64,000 nucleotides of DNA from Bradyrhizobium sediminis (GCF_018736085.1 NZ_CP076134.1:3916501-3980500); one strand, 5' to 3'; numbered from the stretch's first letter, positions 1-10,384 are shown. Made by a program: numbers and translations. Notes: generated by a model from the letters alone, not told the origin.

Positions 1-1281
1 GCTGGCGAGGTGGAAGCCGAAACAATCCACGGCGCGGCGCAGCAGCCGCAGCCGCCCGCGCGCGATCACGCCGGCATTGTTCGAGATCAGCGAGCGATAG
101 AGAATGTCGAGATCGGCCTTGAATTCCTTCACGCCGTCATAAGGCGCGGCTTCGCCGACCGGCCGCCGGGTAATTCCGACATCCAGCCGCAGCGCAGTCG
201 CGGTGAGCCGCGCGTAGATGCCTGACACCGCCAGCCGATACGGCTCGCCGCTTCGATGCGGCGACTTGTCGGGCGAGCGCTCGGCGAGCGCCCGCAAATC
301 CTTCGAGATATCGGTAAGATGCGCCGCCAGCGACAGTTCGGAGCCGAGTACGTGCAACTCCTCGAGATAGAAGCGCAGCACGCGGCTCGACTGCAGCCCG
401 AGCGTTCCCCGCATCACTTCCGCCGTCACGAACGGGTTGCCGTCGCGGTCGCCGCCGATCCAGCTTCCCATCCTTAGGAAGGACGCCAGTTCGCCGCGCG
501 CGGCGCTGTCGCCCTCGTTCAACCGGTCCTCGAGCGCGCAATGCAGCCGCGGCACCTCGCGCAGGAAGGTGTAATCGTAGAATGAAAGACCGTTGGTGAC
601 TTCATCGAGCACGGTGAGCTTGGTGCGGCGCAGGAGATTGGTCTTCCACAGCGTCAGCACCGCGCGGCGCAGCTGTTCGTCGCTCGCCTCGTTTTCTTCC
701 GGAGTCAGCTGCACCCGTTCGCGCCGGTCGAGCAGGGCGGCGATCTCCATCTCGCGGTCGATCGTGCTCTTGCGGCGAACCTCGGTGGGGTGCGCGGTCA
801 AAACCGGACTGACCAGCGCTTCAGCAAAGAACTTGCGCAGGTCGGCCGCGCTGAAGCCGGCCGTGCGCGCATGCGCCAATGTCAGCGCCAGCGTTCCCGG
901 GCGCGGGGTGCCGCCGGCGGTCGCGCGCACCCGCATCTGCCGGATGTTGTTCTGATCCTCGGCGATGTTGGCGAGATGCGAAAAATAGCTGAAGGCGCGG
1001 ACGATGCGCACGGTCTGGCTGGTCGACATGCTGTCGAGGATGAGTTCGAGCTCGTGCCGCGCCGGCTTGTCGTCATCGCGATGGAACCGGATCGAGGTCT
1101 GCCGGATGCGTTCGACCAGGTCGAACACGTCGGCGCCCTCCTGATCGCGCACGGTGTCGCCGAGGATGCGCCCGAGCAGACGGATGTCTTCGCGGAGCCG
1201 CGCGTCCGCCTCGATGGCGGCGATATCCTCGCCACGGCTGGGACGCACGTCAGACTCTGAAGGCATGGTCTGGGACGACAT
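1..1281 (-). CDS. ppc: Phosphoenolpyruvate carboxylase, N-terminal part (runs off the left edge)
   Basis: Carboxylates PEP to oxaloacetate with bicarbonate, the anaplerotic feed of the TCA cycle; cytoplasmic. The first 427 codons are visible and remain open to base 1, so roughly half of the usual ~900-residue enzyme is present. Two diagnostic motifs are readable: [12 protein letters not shown] around residues 160-171, with the catalytic histidine at about residue 164, and [15 protein letters not shown] around residues 270-284. The start is the ATG at 1281 ([14 protein letters not shown]); a second in-frame ATG lies five codons further in. The family assignment is secure. The C-terminal half, including the allosteric region, cannot be judged here. 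Confidence 0.96.
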   Translation of the reverse strand, partial: MSSQTMPSESDVRPSRGEDIAAIEADARLREDIRLLGRILGDTVRDQEGADVFDLVERIRQTSIRFHRDDDKPARHELELILDSMSTSQTVRIVRAFSYFSHLANIAEDQNNIRQMRVRATAGGTPRPGTLALTLAHARTAGFSAADLRKFFAEALVSPVLTAHPTEVRRKSTIDREMEIAALLDRRERVQLTPEENEASDEQLRRAVLTLWKTNLLRRTKLTVLDEVTNGLSFYDYTFLREVPRLHCALEDRLNEGDSAARGELASFLRMGSWIGGDRDGNPFVTAEVMRGTLGLQSSRVLRFYLEELHVLGSELSLAAHLTDISKDLRALAERSPDKSPHRSGEPYRLAVSGIYARLTATALRLDVGITRRPVGEAAPYDGVKEFKADLDILYRSLISNNAGVIARGRLRLLRRAVDCFGFHLAS

Positions 1282-1377
1282 GACGCTGCTCCAGAAATTG
1301 CCCGGCCTCTATTGAGTCGCAATTTTTTTGCCGCAGCGCAAGATAAAGATGGAGGCGATGCCAACCAGAACTGCCGA

Positions 1378-1502
1378 CCTCATCCTGAGGAGGCCGCGAC
1401 GCGGCCGTCTCGAAGGATGGGCCACACGGGCCTTTCATGGTTCGAGACGCGCGCCGGACAGCGCAAGGGCGCTGCCGGGAAGACGCGCTCCTCACCATGA
1501 GG
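1378..1502. repeat. Palindromic intergenic repeat, family C
   Basis: A cctcatcctgagg arm, a ctcgaaggatggg segment and a tggttcgagacgc...ctcaccatgagg arm form a large imperfect inverted repeat in the gap between the ppc start and the end of the acyl-CoA ligase gene. Related copies occur at about 38853, 43501, 48055 and 59407. It can fold on either strand and may end transcription or act as a REP/BIME-like element, but no function is shown. Confidence 0.7.
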
Positions 1503-1529
1503 AACTGCTGGTTTTCCCGCAACAGCGAG

Positions 1530-3074
1530 CTAAATCTTCCGCCCTGCCCGCTCCCAATAGGGATCGCGGAGGCGGCGCTTGAAGATCTTGCCGGAATCCT
1601 CGCGCGGCAGGCTGCCGTGGATTTCGACGTGTTTCGGCACCTTGTAGTCGGCCAGCGAGGCCTTGAGCTGCGCGCGGATCGAGCCAGCATCGAGCGTGAC
1701 GCCGGGCTGCGGTTCCACCACCGCCATCAGCGCCTCGCCGAATTCGGCGTCGGGAATGCCGAACACCGCGCAGTCGTGCACCCCCGGCACCGCATGCAGC
1801 GCGGCCTCGATCTCGGCGGGATAGATGTTGACCCCGCCCGAGATCACCATGTCGCGCTTGCGGTCGCAGATGAAGACATAACCATCCTGGTCGATATAGC
1901 CGACGTCGCCGGAAGTAATGAAGCCGTCGAGATCGATCTCGGCGCGCTTCTCCGGCTTGTTGTGATAGGTGAAGTCCGGATTGCCCTCGATCTTCGAATA
2001 GATCTCGCCGATCTCGCCCTGCGGCAGGATTTTCCCGTCTTCCCCGACGAAGCGGAGTTCGGCGCCCGGCGCGATCCTGCCGACGGTGCCGGGCTTCTTC
2101 AGCGCATCCTCGGAATTGGCGAAGGTGACCGCGCCTGACTCGGTGGAGCCGTAGAATTCATAGATCACCGGCCCCCACCATTCGATCATCGCGCGCTTGA
2201 CGTCGGCCGGACAGGGCGCGGCGGCATGGATGATGTGGCGCAGCGAAGACATGTCGTATTTCCTGCGCACCTCTTCCGGCAGTTTCATCAGCCGGATGAA
2301 CATGGTCGGCACCATGAAGATGGTGTCGATCTTCTCGCGCTCGACCAGCCGCAGGAATTCCTCGGGATCGAACCGCGGCATCAATACCAGCGCGCCGCCG
2401 AGACGGCCGGCGCGCAAGCCAAACGAGTTCGGTGCGGAATGATACAGCGGGCCCGGCAGCAGCGCCCGCGCGCCCGGCTTCAGGCCATAGATCATCGCCC
2501 GCATGGCTTCCGCGTTGGCGGTCTGCTCCGGCGTCGGCGCGTTGCGCTTTACCCCCTTGGGATGACCCGTGGTGCCCGAGGTGTAGATCATGTTCTGTGG
2601 CTGCGGCAGCGCCGGTCCGTCATAGGGCGCCTGCTGCTTCAGCCAGGATTCCAGATCGGTCGCGAAATCGGGCGTGGCGAGATGCGCGGGATCGATCTTG
2701 TAATTGCCAAGGATTTCCGGCGGCGTCGGCACGCTGAGCACGGTGACGCCTGGGGAAATCGCGTCCCGCAGTTGGTGCAGCATATCGGCGTGGCCGATCA
2801 AGACCGGCGTTCCGGAATCCTTCAGGATGTAATTGATTTCCTCCGGCTTGAAGTGCCAGTTCACCGGCACGCCGTAGGCGCCGAGCCGCATCGCGGCATA
2901 GGCCGCCTCGATGAAGGCGATGTCGTTGCGCATCAGGATGCAGACGCTGTCGCCCTGCCTGACGCCGAGCTTCTGCAATCCGGCGGCGATGCGATCGGCG
3001 CGATCGGCGACCTCGGCGTGGCTGCGCTTGCGTTGACCGCTGATGATGCCGAGGAAAAGCTGTTGGGTTGTCAT
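1530..3074 (-). CDS. Long-chain acyl-CoA synthetase (AMP-forming)
   Basis: Member of the ANL adenylating superfamily, joining a carboxylic acid to CoA through an acyl-adenylate. In 514 residues it shows the phosphate-binding motif MIYTSGTTGHPKG (162-174), the A5-type YGSTESG (308-314), the hinge region GDVGYIDQDGY (389-399) followed by DRKRDMVISGG, and the C-terminal DSGKI whose lysine (about 496) is the adenylation lysine. The ATG at 3074 is chosen because the reading frame upstream is repeat DNA that codes for nothing recognisable. It lies in the same direction as the downstream-ending crotonase at 3205-4020 and probably activates the acid that the neighbouring beta-oxidation enzymes use. 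Chain length and substrate cannot be read from sequence. Confidence 0.92.
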   Translation of the reverse strand: MTTQQLFLGIISGQRKRSHAEVADRADRIAAGLQKLGVRQGDSVCILMRNDIAFIEAAYAAMRLGAYGVPVNWHFKPEEINYILKDSGTPVLIGHADMLHQLRDAISPGVTVLSVPTPPEILGNYKIDPAHLATPDFATDLESWLKQQAPYDGPALPQPQNMIYTSGTTGHPKGVKRNAPTPEQTANAEAMRAMIYGLKPGARALLPGPLYHSAPNSFGLRAGRLGGALVLMPRFDPEEFLRLVEREKIDTIFMVPTMFIRLMKLPEEVRRKYDMSSLRHIIHAAAPCPADVKRAMIEWWGPVIYEFYGSTESGAVTFANSEDALKKPGTVGRIAPGAELRFVGEDGKILPQGEIGEIYSKIEGNPDFTYHNKPEKRAEIDLDGFITSGDVGYIDQDGYVFICDRKRDMVISGGVNIYPAEIEAALHAVPGVHDCAVFGIPDAEFGEALMAVVEPQPGVTLDAGSIRAQLKASLADYKVPKHVEIHGSLPREDSGKIFKRRLRDPYWERAGRKI

Positions 3075-3114
3075 TGTCTCTTTCCGATCTGAAGTCGGGT
3101 TATGGAGTAATCCG

Positions 3115-3195
3115 GTCATTCCGGGGCGATACGGAAGCATCGAACCCGGAATCTCGAGATTCCGGGTCTGGTCCTTCGGACCATCCCGGAATGAC
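3115..3195. repeat. Palindromic intergenic repeat, family E
   Basis: The unit begins gtcattccggggc and ends ccatcccggaatgac, with an inner palindrome cccggaatctcgagattccggg. It fills the gap between the crotonase and the acyl-CoA ligase. A second member of the family is at about 54450. Confidence 0.7.
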
Positions 3196-3204
3196 GATGA
3201 AGAT

Positions 3205-4020
3205 TCATCCAACGTCCGCAAACCGCGGCGCGCGCTTGTCGATGTTGGCGCTGACAGCCTCGAGCTGGTTGGGGCTGCCCATCAGTTTCATCTGCTCGAC
3301 GGATTCGGCGAGCAGCGCCGGACCGGGATCGACGGACAGATTGTTCAGCATGCGCTTGCAGGCGCGGATCGCGTCCGGGCTCTTGCCCGCGATCTCGCGT
3401 GCGAGTTCGAAGGCGGTGGCGCGCGGATCGTCGCAGATGCGGGTGGCGAGGCCATAACTCAGGGCCTCCTGCGCCGAGAAAATCCGCCCGGTATAGGTGA
3501 GTTCGCGCAGGATATCGTCGCGGACCAGGCTGGCCAGGATCGGCGTCCCCGCCATGTCAGGCACCAGCCCCCATTTGATCTCCATGATCGACATCCGGGC
3601 GTCGGGGGTTAGGAAACGCATGTCGGCGCCGAGCGCGAGCTGAAATCCGCCGCCGAACGCCACGCCCTGGATCGCAGCGATCACCGGCACCGGCAGCTGC
3701 CGCCAGCCCCAGACCGCAGCTTGCGGGAAATTGGCCTTGCCATGGGTGCGCGCGGAAAGGTCGCGCTTTTCGCCGCCCGCGATCCCGTTGCCGCCCTTTT
3801 CCTTCATGGCGGCAAAGCGTCCCATATCGAGACCGGCGCAAAACGCTCGGCCTTCGCCGGACAATACTACCGCTCGCACGCCTTTTTCCTGGGCCAGCCG
3901 GGAGGAAGCGGCAACCAGCGCCTCGAACATCGCGGCATCGAGCGCGTTCATCTTGTCCGCCCGCATCAGGCGGACGTCGGCGACGCCCTCCGAAATCGTG
4001 ATCTTGACGCGATCTTCCAT
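3205..4020 (-). CDS. Enoyl-CoA hydratase/isomerase (crotonase) family protein
   Basis: Crotonase-fold protein of 271 residues, the usual size. The two oxyanion-hole segments are visible, GRAFCAGLD (58-66) and GVAFGGGF (119-126). The position that holds the first catalytic glutamate of classical hydratases is Gln here (GGGFQ, about 127), while a second acidic residue is kept in IMEIKWGLVPD (Glu about 147). That makes a plain hydratase less certain; isomerase or another crotonase activity is possible. The ATG at 4020 follows a good ribosome site (AGGGGAG, about 6 nt away); an upstream ATG at 4086 lacks one. It is divergent from the SDR at 4128 and codirectional with the acyl-CoA ligase. Confidence 0.88.
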   Translation of the reverse strand: MEDRVKITISEGVADVRLMRADKMNALDAAMFEALVAASSRLAQEKGVRAVVLSGEGRAFCAGLDMGRFAAMKEKGGNGIAGGEKRDLSARTHGKANFPQAAVWGWRQLPVPVIAAIQGVAFGGGFQLALGADMRFLTPDARMSIMEIKWGLVPDMAGTPILASLVRDDILRELTYTGRIFSAQEALSYGLATRICDDPRATAFELAREIAGKSPDAIRACKRMLNNLSVDPGPALLAESVEQMKLMGSPNQLEAVSANIDKRAPRFADVG

Positions 4021-4074
4021 CCGAATTCTCCCCTGCACTTCTCTTTGTTGCGGCTTTACAGAAAGGCGTTGGAC

Positions 4075-4108
4075 GGATTTAGTCAATCAACCAATTAACT
4101 GACAATCC
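4075..4108. promoter_or_regulatory. Possible operator between divergent acyl-CoA genes
   Basis: An A/T-rich island in otherwise GC-rich DNA holds an imperfect dyad: ggatt...aatcc outer arms and gtca...tgac inner arms around a tcaaccaatt core. It sits between the crotonase (minus) and SDR (plus) starts, where a TetR-type regulator of acyl-CoA genes would be expected to bind. The inner and outer symmetry centres differ by one base, so the call is tentative. Confidence 0.35.
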
Positions 4109-4127
4109 CTTTGGGCGGAAGCCAGAC

Positions 4128-5000
4128 ATGTTCAGCGAACAACTCCTTGCCGGCCGGCGCATCCTCGTCACCGGAGGCGGCACCGGGCTCGGCAAATCCA
4201 TGGCCGAGCGCTTCCTTCAATTGGGCGCCGAAGTCCATATCTGCGGCCGCCGCAAGAGCGTCTGCGACGAAACTGCAACCGAATTGATGGACCTGCACGG
4301 TGGGCGTGTGGTCAGCCACGGCGTCGATATCCGCAACGCCATGGCCGTCGACGAGATGATCGAGGCGATCTGGACCAGCGGCCCCCTCACCGACCTCATC
4401 AACAACGCCGCGGGCAATTTCATCTCGCGCTCGGAAGACCTGACCCCGCGCGGCTTCGATGCGGTCGCCAACATCGTGATGCACGGCACCTTCTATGTAA
4501 CCCATGCGGTGGGCCGCCGCTGGATCGCCGCCAGGCAGCGCGGCAATGTGGTCTCGATCACCGTCACCTGGGTGCGCAACGGCTCGCCCTATGTGGTGCC
4601 GTCGGCGATGAGCAAATCCGCGATCCACGCCATGACCATGTCGCTCGCGGTGGAATGGGGCAAATACGGCATCCGCCTCAACACCATCGCGCCCGGCGAA
4701 ATCCCGACCGAGGGCATGAGCAAGCGCATCAAGCCCGGCGACGAGGCCGGCGCCCGCACCAAGGCGCAGAACCCGATGGGCCGCGTCGGCACCATGGAGG
4801 AACTGCAGAATCTTGCGGTGTTCCTGATTTCCGGCGGCTGCGACTGGATCAACGGCGAGACCATCGCCATGGACGGCGCCCAGGCGCTGGCGATGGGCGG
4901 CAACTTCTACCAGTTGCGCGACTGGTCGGATGCCGACTGGAACCAGGCGCGCGAGTCGATCAAGGCGCAGAACGAAAAGGACCGCGCTGCAAGGGGGTGA
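4128..5000 (+). CDS. SDR family oxidoreductase resembling 2,4-dienoyl-CoA reductase
   Basis: Short-chain dehydrogenase of 290 residues. The nucleotide-binding motif TGGGTGLG (15-22) and NNAAG (92-96) are intact. The usual catalytic Tyr-x-x-x-Lys is not: the segment is VVPSAMSKSAIHAM, with Lys about 163 and Ser at the tyrosine position. The same Ser-x-x-x-Lys pattern is known from mitochondrial 2,4-dienoyl-CoA reductase (PSASAKAG), and the following AVEWGKYGIRLN also resembles it. The likely role is NADPH reduction of 2,4-dienoyl-CoA during unsaturated fatty acid breakdown. It lies next to a crotonase and between two acyl-CoA ligases, which fits. Confidence 0.85.
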   Translation: MFSEQLLAGRRILVTGGGTGLGKSMAERFLQLGAEVHICGRRKSVCDETATELMDLHGGRVVSHGVDIRNAMAVDEMIEAIWTSGPLTDLINNAAGNFISRSEDLTPRGFDAVANIVMHGTFYVTHAVGRRWIAARQRGNVVSITVTWVRNGSPYVVPSAMSKSAIHAMTMSLAVEWGKYGIRLNTIAPGEIPTEGMSKRIKPGDEAGARTKAQNPMGRVGTMEELQNLAVFLISGGCDWINGETIAMDGAQALAMGGNFYQLRDWSDADWNQARESIKAQNEKDRAARG

Positions 5001-5010
5001 TCCACACTCG

Positions 5011-5132
5011 ATGTCGTCCCTGCGAACGCAGGGACCCATAACCACCGCCGGCAGTTGTTACAAAGGCAACTTGCGACATTGCCTGAATTGATGGGCCCCG
5101 GCGTATGGGTCCTCGCGTTCGCGAGGACGACA
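5011..5132. repeat. Inverted pair of family B palindromes
   Basis: Two copies of a short hairpin face each other: gtcgtccctgcgaacgcagggacccata at the left and its inverse tatgggtcctcgcgttcgcgaggacgac at the right, about 70 bases apart. The pair lies between the SDR and the next acyl-CoA ligase. The same arrangement occurs at 8952-9084 and 32161-32279, and a single copy at 6821. Confidence 0.75.
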
Positions 5133-5227
5133 TCGCTGAGAAATAGTCAGGGATATCGGCCCGTATTGTCTTTGCCGCGCAACGACGCCACTATCGCGAC
5201 AATAAAAACAAAACCCACGGGAGAAAC

Positions 5228-6805
5228 ATGTCCGAGACCCAGGAACCGGCCAACCTCGCCGACATGGTGCGGGCGCGGGCGAAGGCCCGCGGCGATGCCA
5301 TCGCCTATGAATTCGACGGACGCCAGACCTCGTTCGCCGAGTTCGACATCAAGACCAACCGCGTCGCCAACGCGCTGATCGCGCTCGGGGTCAAGCCGGG
5401 CGAACGCATCGCCTATCTCGGCAAGAACAGCGACATCTATTTCGAACTGCTGATGGGCGCGATCAAGGCCAATGTGGTGATGGCGCCGGTGAACTGGCGG
5501 CTGGCGGGGCCGGAAGTCGCCTTTATCGTCGATGACTGCAAGGCGCCGGTGCTGTTCGTCGGCCCCGAATTCATCGCCCAGGTCCGCAATATCCTGCCGC
5601 AGCTGCCGAGCGTTCGCCACGTCGTCACCACCGAAGGCGGCGCGCCGGAATGGCAGGATTTCACGGCGTGGCGCGACGCTGAGAGCAGCGACGACCCGAA
5701 GGTCCCGATCGACCGCAAGGACATCGCGATCCAGCTCTACACCTCCGGCACCACGGGCAAGCCGAAAGGCGCGATGCTGTCGCATGCCAACTTTCTCAAT
5801 CTGGTGGAAACCGGCCGCGACCAGAAGCCCGACTGGAACAAATGGTCTGTTGACGACGTCTCGCTGGTGGCAATGCCGATCTTCCATATCGGCGGCTCCG
5901 GCTGGGGCGTGATGGGCCTCTATCACGGCGCCAGGGGCGTCATCGCGCGCGAGTTCGATCCCACCAAGGTGCTGGATTTCTTCGAGCAGTCCGGAATTAC
6001 AAAGCTGTTCATGGTGCCGGCCGCGATGCAGTTCGTGGTGCGGCAGCCGCGCGCACGTCAGGTGGATTTCTCGCGGCTGAAATACATGCTCTATGGCGCA
6101 TCGCCGATCCCGGCGGCGCTGCTGAAGGAATGTATCGAGGTCTTCAAATGCGGCTTCGTGCAGATGTACGGCATGACCGAGACCACCGGCACCATCGTGG
6201 CGCTGCCGCCGGAAGATCATGTCGAGGGACTGGACCGGATGCGCTCGGCCGGCAAGGCGCTGCCCGGCATTGAACTTGCGATCCTCGATGCCAACGGCAA
6301 CCAGCTGCCGCCGGGCGAAGTCGGCGAGATCGCGACCCGCTCCGGCTCCAACATGGCCGGCTACTGGAATCTGCCGGAGGCCACCGCCAAGACGCTCGGC
6401 AGCGACGGCTGGCTGCGCACCGGCGATGCCGGCTATATGGACAAGGACGGCTACCTCTACATCCACGACCGCATCAAGGACATGATCATCTCGGGCGGCG
6501 AGAACATCTACCCCGCCGAGGTCGAGAGCGCGATCTGCGACCATCCCGACGTCGCCGAAGCCGCTGTCATCGGCATCCCCGACGACAAGTGGGGCGAAGC
6601 GGTCAAGGCGATCGTGGTGATGAAGCCGGGCAAGAGCGCAACCTCATCCGACATCATCAACTTCACCCGCGAACGCATCGCCGGCTTCAAGACGCCGAAA
6701 TCGGTCGACTTCCTCGATGCGCTGCCGCGCAACCCCTCCGGCAAGATTCTGCGGCGTCATTTGCGCGATCCGTATTGGGCGGGGAAAGACCGGCAGGTGA
6801 ATTGA
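5228..6805 (+). CDS. Fatty-acid/acyl-CoA ligase (AMP-forming)
   Basis: Second ANL-superfamily acid:CoA ligase, 525 residues. Motifs: LYTSGTTGKPKGAM (170-183), MYGMTETTG (313-321), GYW and TGDAGYMDKDGY (398-409), DRIKDMIISGGENIYPAEVE (414-433), and the C-terminal PSGKILRR with the catalytic lysine near 506. The ATG at 5228 follows a GGGAGAAAC ribosome site. It is only distantly similar to the ligase at 1530-3074, so the two probably act on different acids. Its end is followed by a family B hairpin. Both ligases finish with the same RDPYW tail, a feature shared by many rhizobial FadD-like proteins. Confidence 0.93.
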   Translation: MSETQEPANLADMVRARAKARGDAIAYEFDGRQTSFAEFDIKTNRVANALIALGVKPGERIAYLGKNSDIYFELLMGAIKANVVMAPVNWRLAGPEVAFIVDDCKAPVLFVGPEFIAQVRNILPQLPSVRHVVTTEGGAPEWQDFTAWRDAESSDDPKVPIDRKDIAIQLYTSGTTGKPKGAMLSHANFLNLVETGRDQKPDWNKWSVDDVSLVAMPIFHIGGSGWGVMGLYHGARGVIAREFDPTKVLDFFEQSGITKLFMVPAAMQFVVRQPRARQVDFSRLKYMLYGASPIPAALLKECIEVFKCGFVQMYGMTETTGTIVALPPEDHVEGLDRMRSAGKALPGIELAILDANGNQLPPGEVGEIATRSGSNMAGYWNLPEATAKTLGSDGWLRTGDAGYMDKDGYLYIHDRIKDMIISGGENIYPAEVESAICDHPDVAEAAVIGIPDDKWGEAVKAIVVMKPGKSATSSDIINFTRERIAGFKTPKSVDFLDALPRNPSGKILRRHLRDPYWAGKDRQVN

Positions 6806-6820
6806 AGCGAACCCGCAGGC

Positions 6821-6846
6821 GTCGTCCCCGCGAACGCGGGGACGAC
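6821..6846. repeat. Single family B palindrome
   Basis: Perfect hairpin gtcgtccccgcgaacgcggggacgac 15 bases after the acyl-CoA ligase stop. It could serve as a 3' hairpin for the ligase message, but it lacks a run of T. Confidence 0.7.
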
Positions 6847-6913
6847 GTGGTGAGAGAGCTGAGCGCATTGCGAGCCCGGTACCGGCCTCGGGGTCGACCG
6901 CCTCACCAACACC

Positions 6914-6991
6914 GTCATTGCGAGCGTAGCGAAGCAATCCATCTTCCTTTGCTTTGTCGAAATGGATTGCGTCGCGGAGCTCGCAATGACG
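6914..6991. repeat. Family A inverted repeat
   Basis: Starts gtcattgcgagcgtagcgaagcaa and ends with the inverted arm tggattgcgtcgcggagctcgcaatgacg. Six copies of this family lie in the window (6914, 11411, 28775, 41036, 56959, 61888), always between genes. Confidence 0.8.
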
Positions 6992-7385
6992 TTGATGGAT
7001 TCCGTATCCTCCACGCTAAGCTTGCTGCGGCAAAATAACCCGTCGGGCAAAATTTCCCTTTCGCTGTCGGGCAAATCACTTCTACGACTCCCGCCATCCT
7101 CTCCCGGAGGAAGGGGCGTTGGCCATCGTCACCGAACGTTGGGATGGGATGCGGTGGACGCGGCGGCATCGTGCGCGCGATGGGATGGCAGGGCGGGCTT
7201 CACGGCCCGTGAGCGGTCACAGGACGTGCTGACGAGCGGTGCTGCAGCGTACGGTGAAGTCGTGTGGTCCTGACAGCCTCTGGGTTGGCGTCAAGTCCTT
7301 GCGGAGGCGAAGCCGGCCCAACCGGGCGTCAGGCCAGCCATATCCGCGGGGCGACGGTGACAAACAAATCCTGATCGCCGGGGAG
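6992..7385. other. Non-coding repeat DNA, left half, interrupted by the IS110 element
   Basis: No supported gene. The stretch includes gtcgggcaaaatttccc and ggatgggatgcggtgg, and the tract ending in gtcgtgtggtcctgac. I recognise this text as part of a long intergenic sequence common in Bradyrhizobium chromosomes. It stops at ggggag (7385), and its natural continuation appears to resume at agcgcgctataagcc (8692), on the far side of the transposase. Recognition is from memory, so the exact junction needs an alignment. Confidence 0.5.
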
Positions 7386-7501
7386 CAACTGTATTTTACG
7401 TAGACCTGTGATCGGCCGGCCTCAAGGCTGGCGCTGCGCGCCACCGCCTTCGGCGGCTGACGGCCTTGACCCCGTCCGCTCACCGGTCTTTTGGCTTTGC
7501 A

Positions 7502-7526
7502 TGCGCTCGGTCCTGGACCGAGCGCA
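7502..7526. terminator. Perfect palindrome just after the transposase
   Basis: The arms tgcgctcggtcc and ggaccgagcgca are perfectly complementary around one central base. The palindrome is 13 bases past the transposase stop. There is no T run, so it may be a hairpin at the transcript end or a structural element of the IS end rather than an intrinsic terminator. Confidence 0.45.
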
Positions 7527-7538
7527 GGGTTCGCTCGA

Positions 7539-8691
<1,153 letters not shown>

Positions 8692-8951
8692 AGCGCGCTA
8701 TAAGCCGTAAAGCCATTGCGCAGGGAATGTCGGATCGCCTCCGCTGCCCTGTATGCTCGTGTGCGTTTTTTACTCGTGCATTTTGCACACGAGACCGCGG
8801 GTGCAGCGCGCATCCGGCATTCCCTGCTCCCTCTTCTTTCGAGGGACAACGAAACGCAAACCTCGGGCGCATCCCGTCGCGAGAACGCAAACGCGTATCT
8901 GCTGTTTGACATTCGAATCGGAAGGCGGCGACGAAGGCGACACATTCTCGC
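8692..8951. other. Non-coding repeat DNA, right half
   Basis: No supported gene. It opens agcgcgctataagccgtaaa and continues through a gc-rich hairpin-forming tract (tgcgttttttactcgtgc, gcacacgagacc) to gcgacgaaggcgacac. It appears to continue the repeat text broken at 7385, so the IS sits inside an older intergenic repeat. Confidence 0.5.
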
Positions 8952-9084
8952 GTCGTCCCCGCGAACGCGGGGACCCATACGCCGTGCCGTAGTGGCTACG
9001 GGAAGTGAAAGTGGCCTTGTTGAAGCGTCACGCTCCCACAATAGACGACCGGGGTTATGGGTCCCCGCGTTCGCGGGGACGACG
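8952..9084. repeat. Inverted pair of family B palindromes
   Basis: gtcgtccccgcgaacgcggggacccata and its inverse tatgggtccccgcgttcgcggggacgac face each other about 75 bases apart, next to the 3' end of the acyl-CoA dehydrogenase gene. Each arm is itself a hairpin, so the pair could form two small stems or one long one. Confidence 0.8.
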
Positions 9085-9109
9085 TGGTGATGGAGTTGCG
9101 GTCTCCCCT

Positions 9110-10384
9110 CTAATGCTTCCCCGCCCCCATATATCCGAACAGGAATCCCGCGACCTTCCGCTTCTGGATTTCCTCGCTGCCTTCGGTGATGCGGTAGCGA
9201 CGGTGATGGCGGTAGATGTGTTCGAACGGCTTGTGGCGTGAATAGCCCATGCCGCCATGCACCTGCATGGCGCGGTCGGCGGCCTCGCAGCACAGCCGGT
9301 TCGCCCAGAAATTGCACATCGAGACCCGGTCGGACAGCGTGTGCTCGACCTGGGCCTGGGTCAGCTGGTCCATCTCCCAGGCGGTCTTGCGGATCAGAAG
9401 CCGCAGCATCTCGGCTTGCGTCGCCAGTTCCACCAGCGGCCACTGGATCGCCTGGTTCTCGGCCAGCGCCTTGCCGAACGGCTTGCGCTCGCGGGCGTAT
9501 TTCACGCTTTCATTGATGCAATAGACCGCAGCGCCCAGCGAACTCGCCGCCTGCCGGATGCGATTTTCGTGGACGAAGCATTGCGCCAGCGACAGGCCGC
9601 GGCCGATTTCGCCGAACAGCGCGTCGTCGGGCACGAACACGTCGGTAAAGCTGACGCGCGGATGATCGGTCGGCATGTTGAAGGTCCACATGTACTCCTC
9701 GACCTTCACGCCTTTGGCTTTCGCCGGCACCAGGAAACAGGTGATGCCGCGGGCATCGCCGTCATTGCCTGACGTGCGGGCAAACAGCGCGCAGTGGGTG
9801 GCGACATGCATGCCGGTGGTCCACATCTTCTCGCCGTTGATCACCCAGCCCTTGACGCCGTCGCGGGTCGCCTCGACCGCGCGGGTTTCCATGTGGGTGG
9901 CGTCCGAACCGTGCTCGGGCTCGGTCAGACCGAAGGTGATGCGGTATTTGCCGGTGATCGAACCGTCGATCATGGCCTTCTGGTCGTCGCGGCCGTAGCG
10001 GTCGAGCATGGTGACGATCGGCAGGTTGCCGACGATGGAATGCTCGTTCTGCAGGTCGTTGTGCAGGCCGAGCCCCTTGGCCGCGAAATGCTCGCGGATC
10101 ACGGCCATCCAGAGATTGGAGCCGTCCTTGCCGCCATAGCGCTTCGGGATCGCGAAGCGCAGATGGCCGGCGGCATCGGCGAGATTCTTGGCCTTGCGCA
10201 GCAGCACTTCCCAGTCATGCCGCGGCAGGCCGCCGTTGTCGAAATCGGTGCGCGCCCATTCGCGGCGATGGTCGAAGAAGCGGATGTTATCGTCGGCCTC
10301 TTCGAGCGGCTTGATCTCGCGGGCGATGAAGCGGTCGAGTTCGTCGAGATAGGCGACCAGATCGGCCGGCAGATTGAAATCCAA
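9110..10384 (-). CDS. Acyl-CoA dehydrogenase
   Basis: FAD-dependent alpha,beta-desaturation of an acyl-CoA, 424 residues. Visible are GLTEPEHGSDA (152-162) at the FAD site, the C-terminal RERKPFGKAL, QVHGGMGYSRHKPFEH (374-389) and YRITEGSEEIQ, with Glu about 401 at the catalytic-base position of the classical family. No ATG fits the N-terminus. A TTG at 10384 preceded by CTCCGGGAGAG starts a protein beginning xDFNLPADLVAYLDEL, which matches the family's normal opening; the frame upstream of it looks non-coding. It is divergent from the crotonase at 10608. Substrate unknown. Confidence 0.9.
   Translation of the reverse strand: MDFNLPADLVAYLDELDRFIAREIKPLEEADDNIRFFDHRREWARTDFDNGGLPRHDWEVLLRKAKNLADAAGHLRFAIPKRYGGKDGSNLWMAVIREHFAAKGLGLHNDLQNEHSIVGNLPIVTMLDRYGRDDQKAMIDGSITGKYRITFGLTEPEHGSDATHMETRAVEATRDGVKGWVINGEKMWTTGMHVATHCALFARTSGNDGDARGITCFLVPAKAKGVKVEEYMWTFNMPTDHPRVSFTDVFVPDDALFGEIGRGLSLAQCFVHENRIRQAASSLGAAVYCINESVKYARERKPFGKALAENQAIQWPLVELATQAEMLRLLIRKTAWEMDQLTQAQVEHTLSDRVSMCNFWANRLCCEAADRAMQVHGGMGYSRHKPFEHIYRHHRRYRITEGSEEIQKRKVAGFLFGYMGAGKH

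Noticed and set aside
5147..6544. Long antisense frame of 465 codons opposite the acyl-CoA ligase
   Set aside because: Its composition (His-, Arg-, Asp-rich low-complexity text) is that of the complement of a GC-rich gene; the ligase on the plus strand has all motifs.
8952..9084. CRISPR-like repeat (gtccccgcgaacgcggggac resembles type I-E repeats)
   Set aside because: Only two copies, facing each other, no regular spacers and no cas genes. The same hairpin is scattered singly through the window, so it is an intergenic palindrome.
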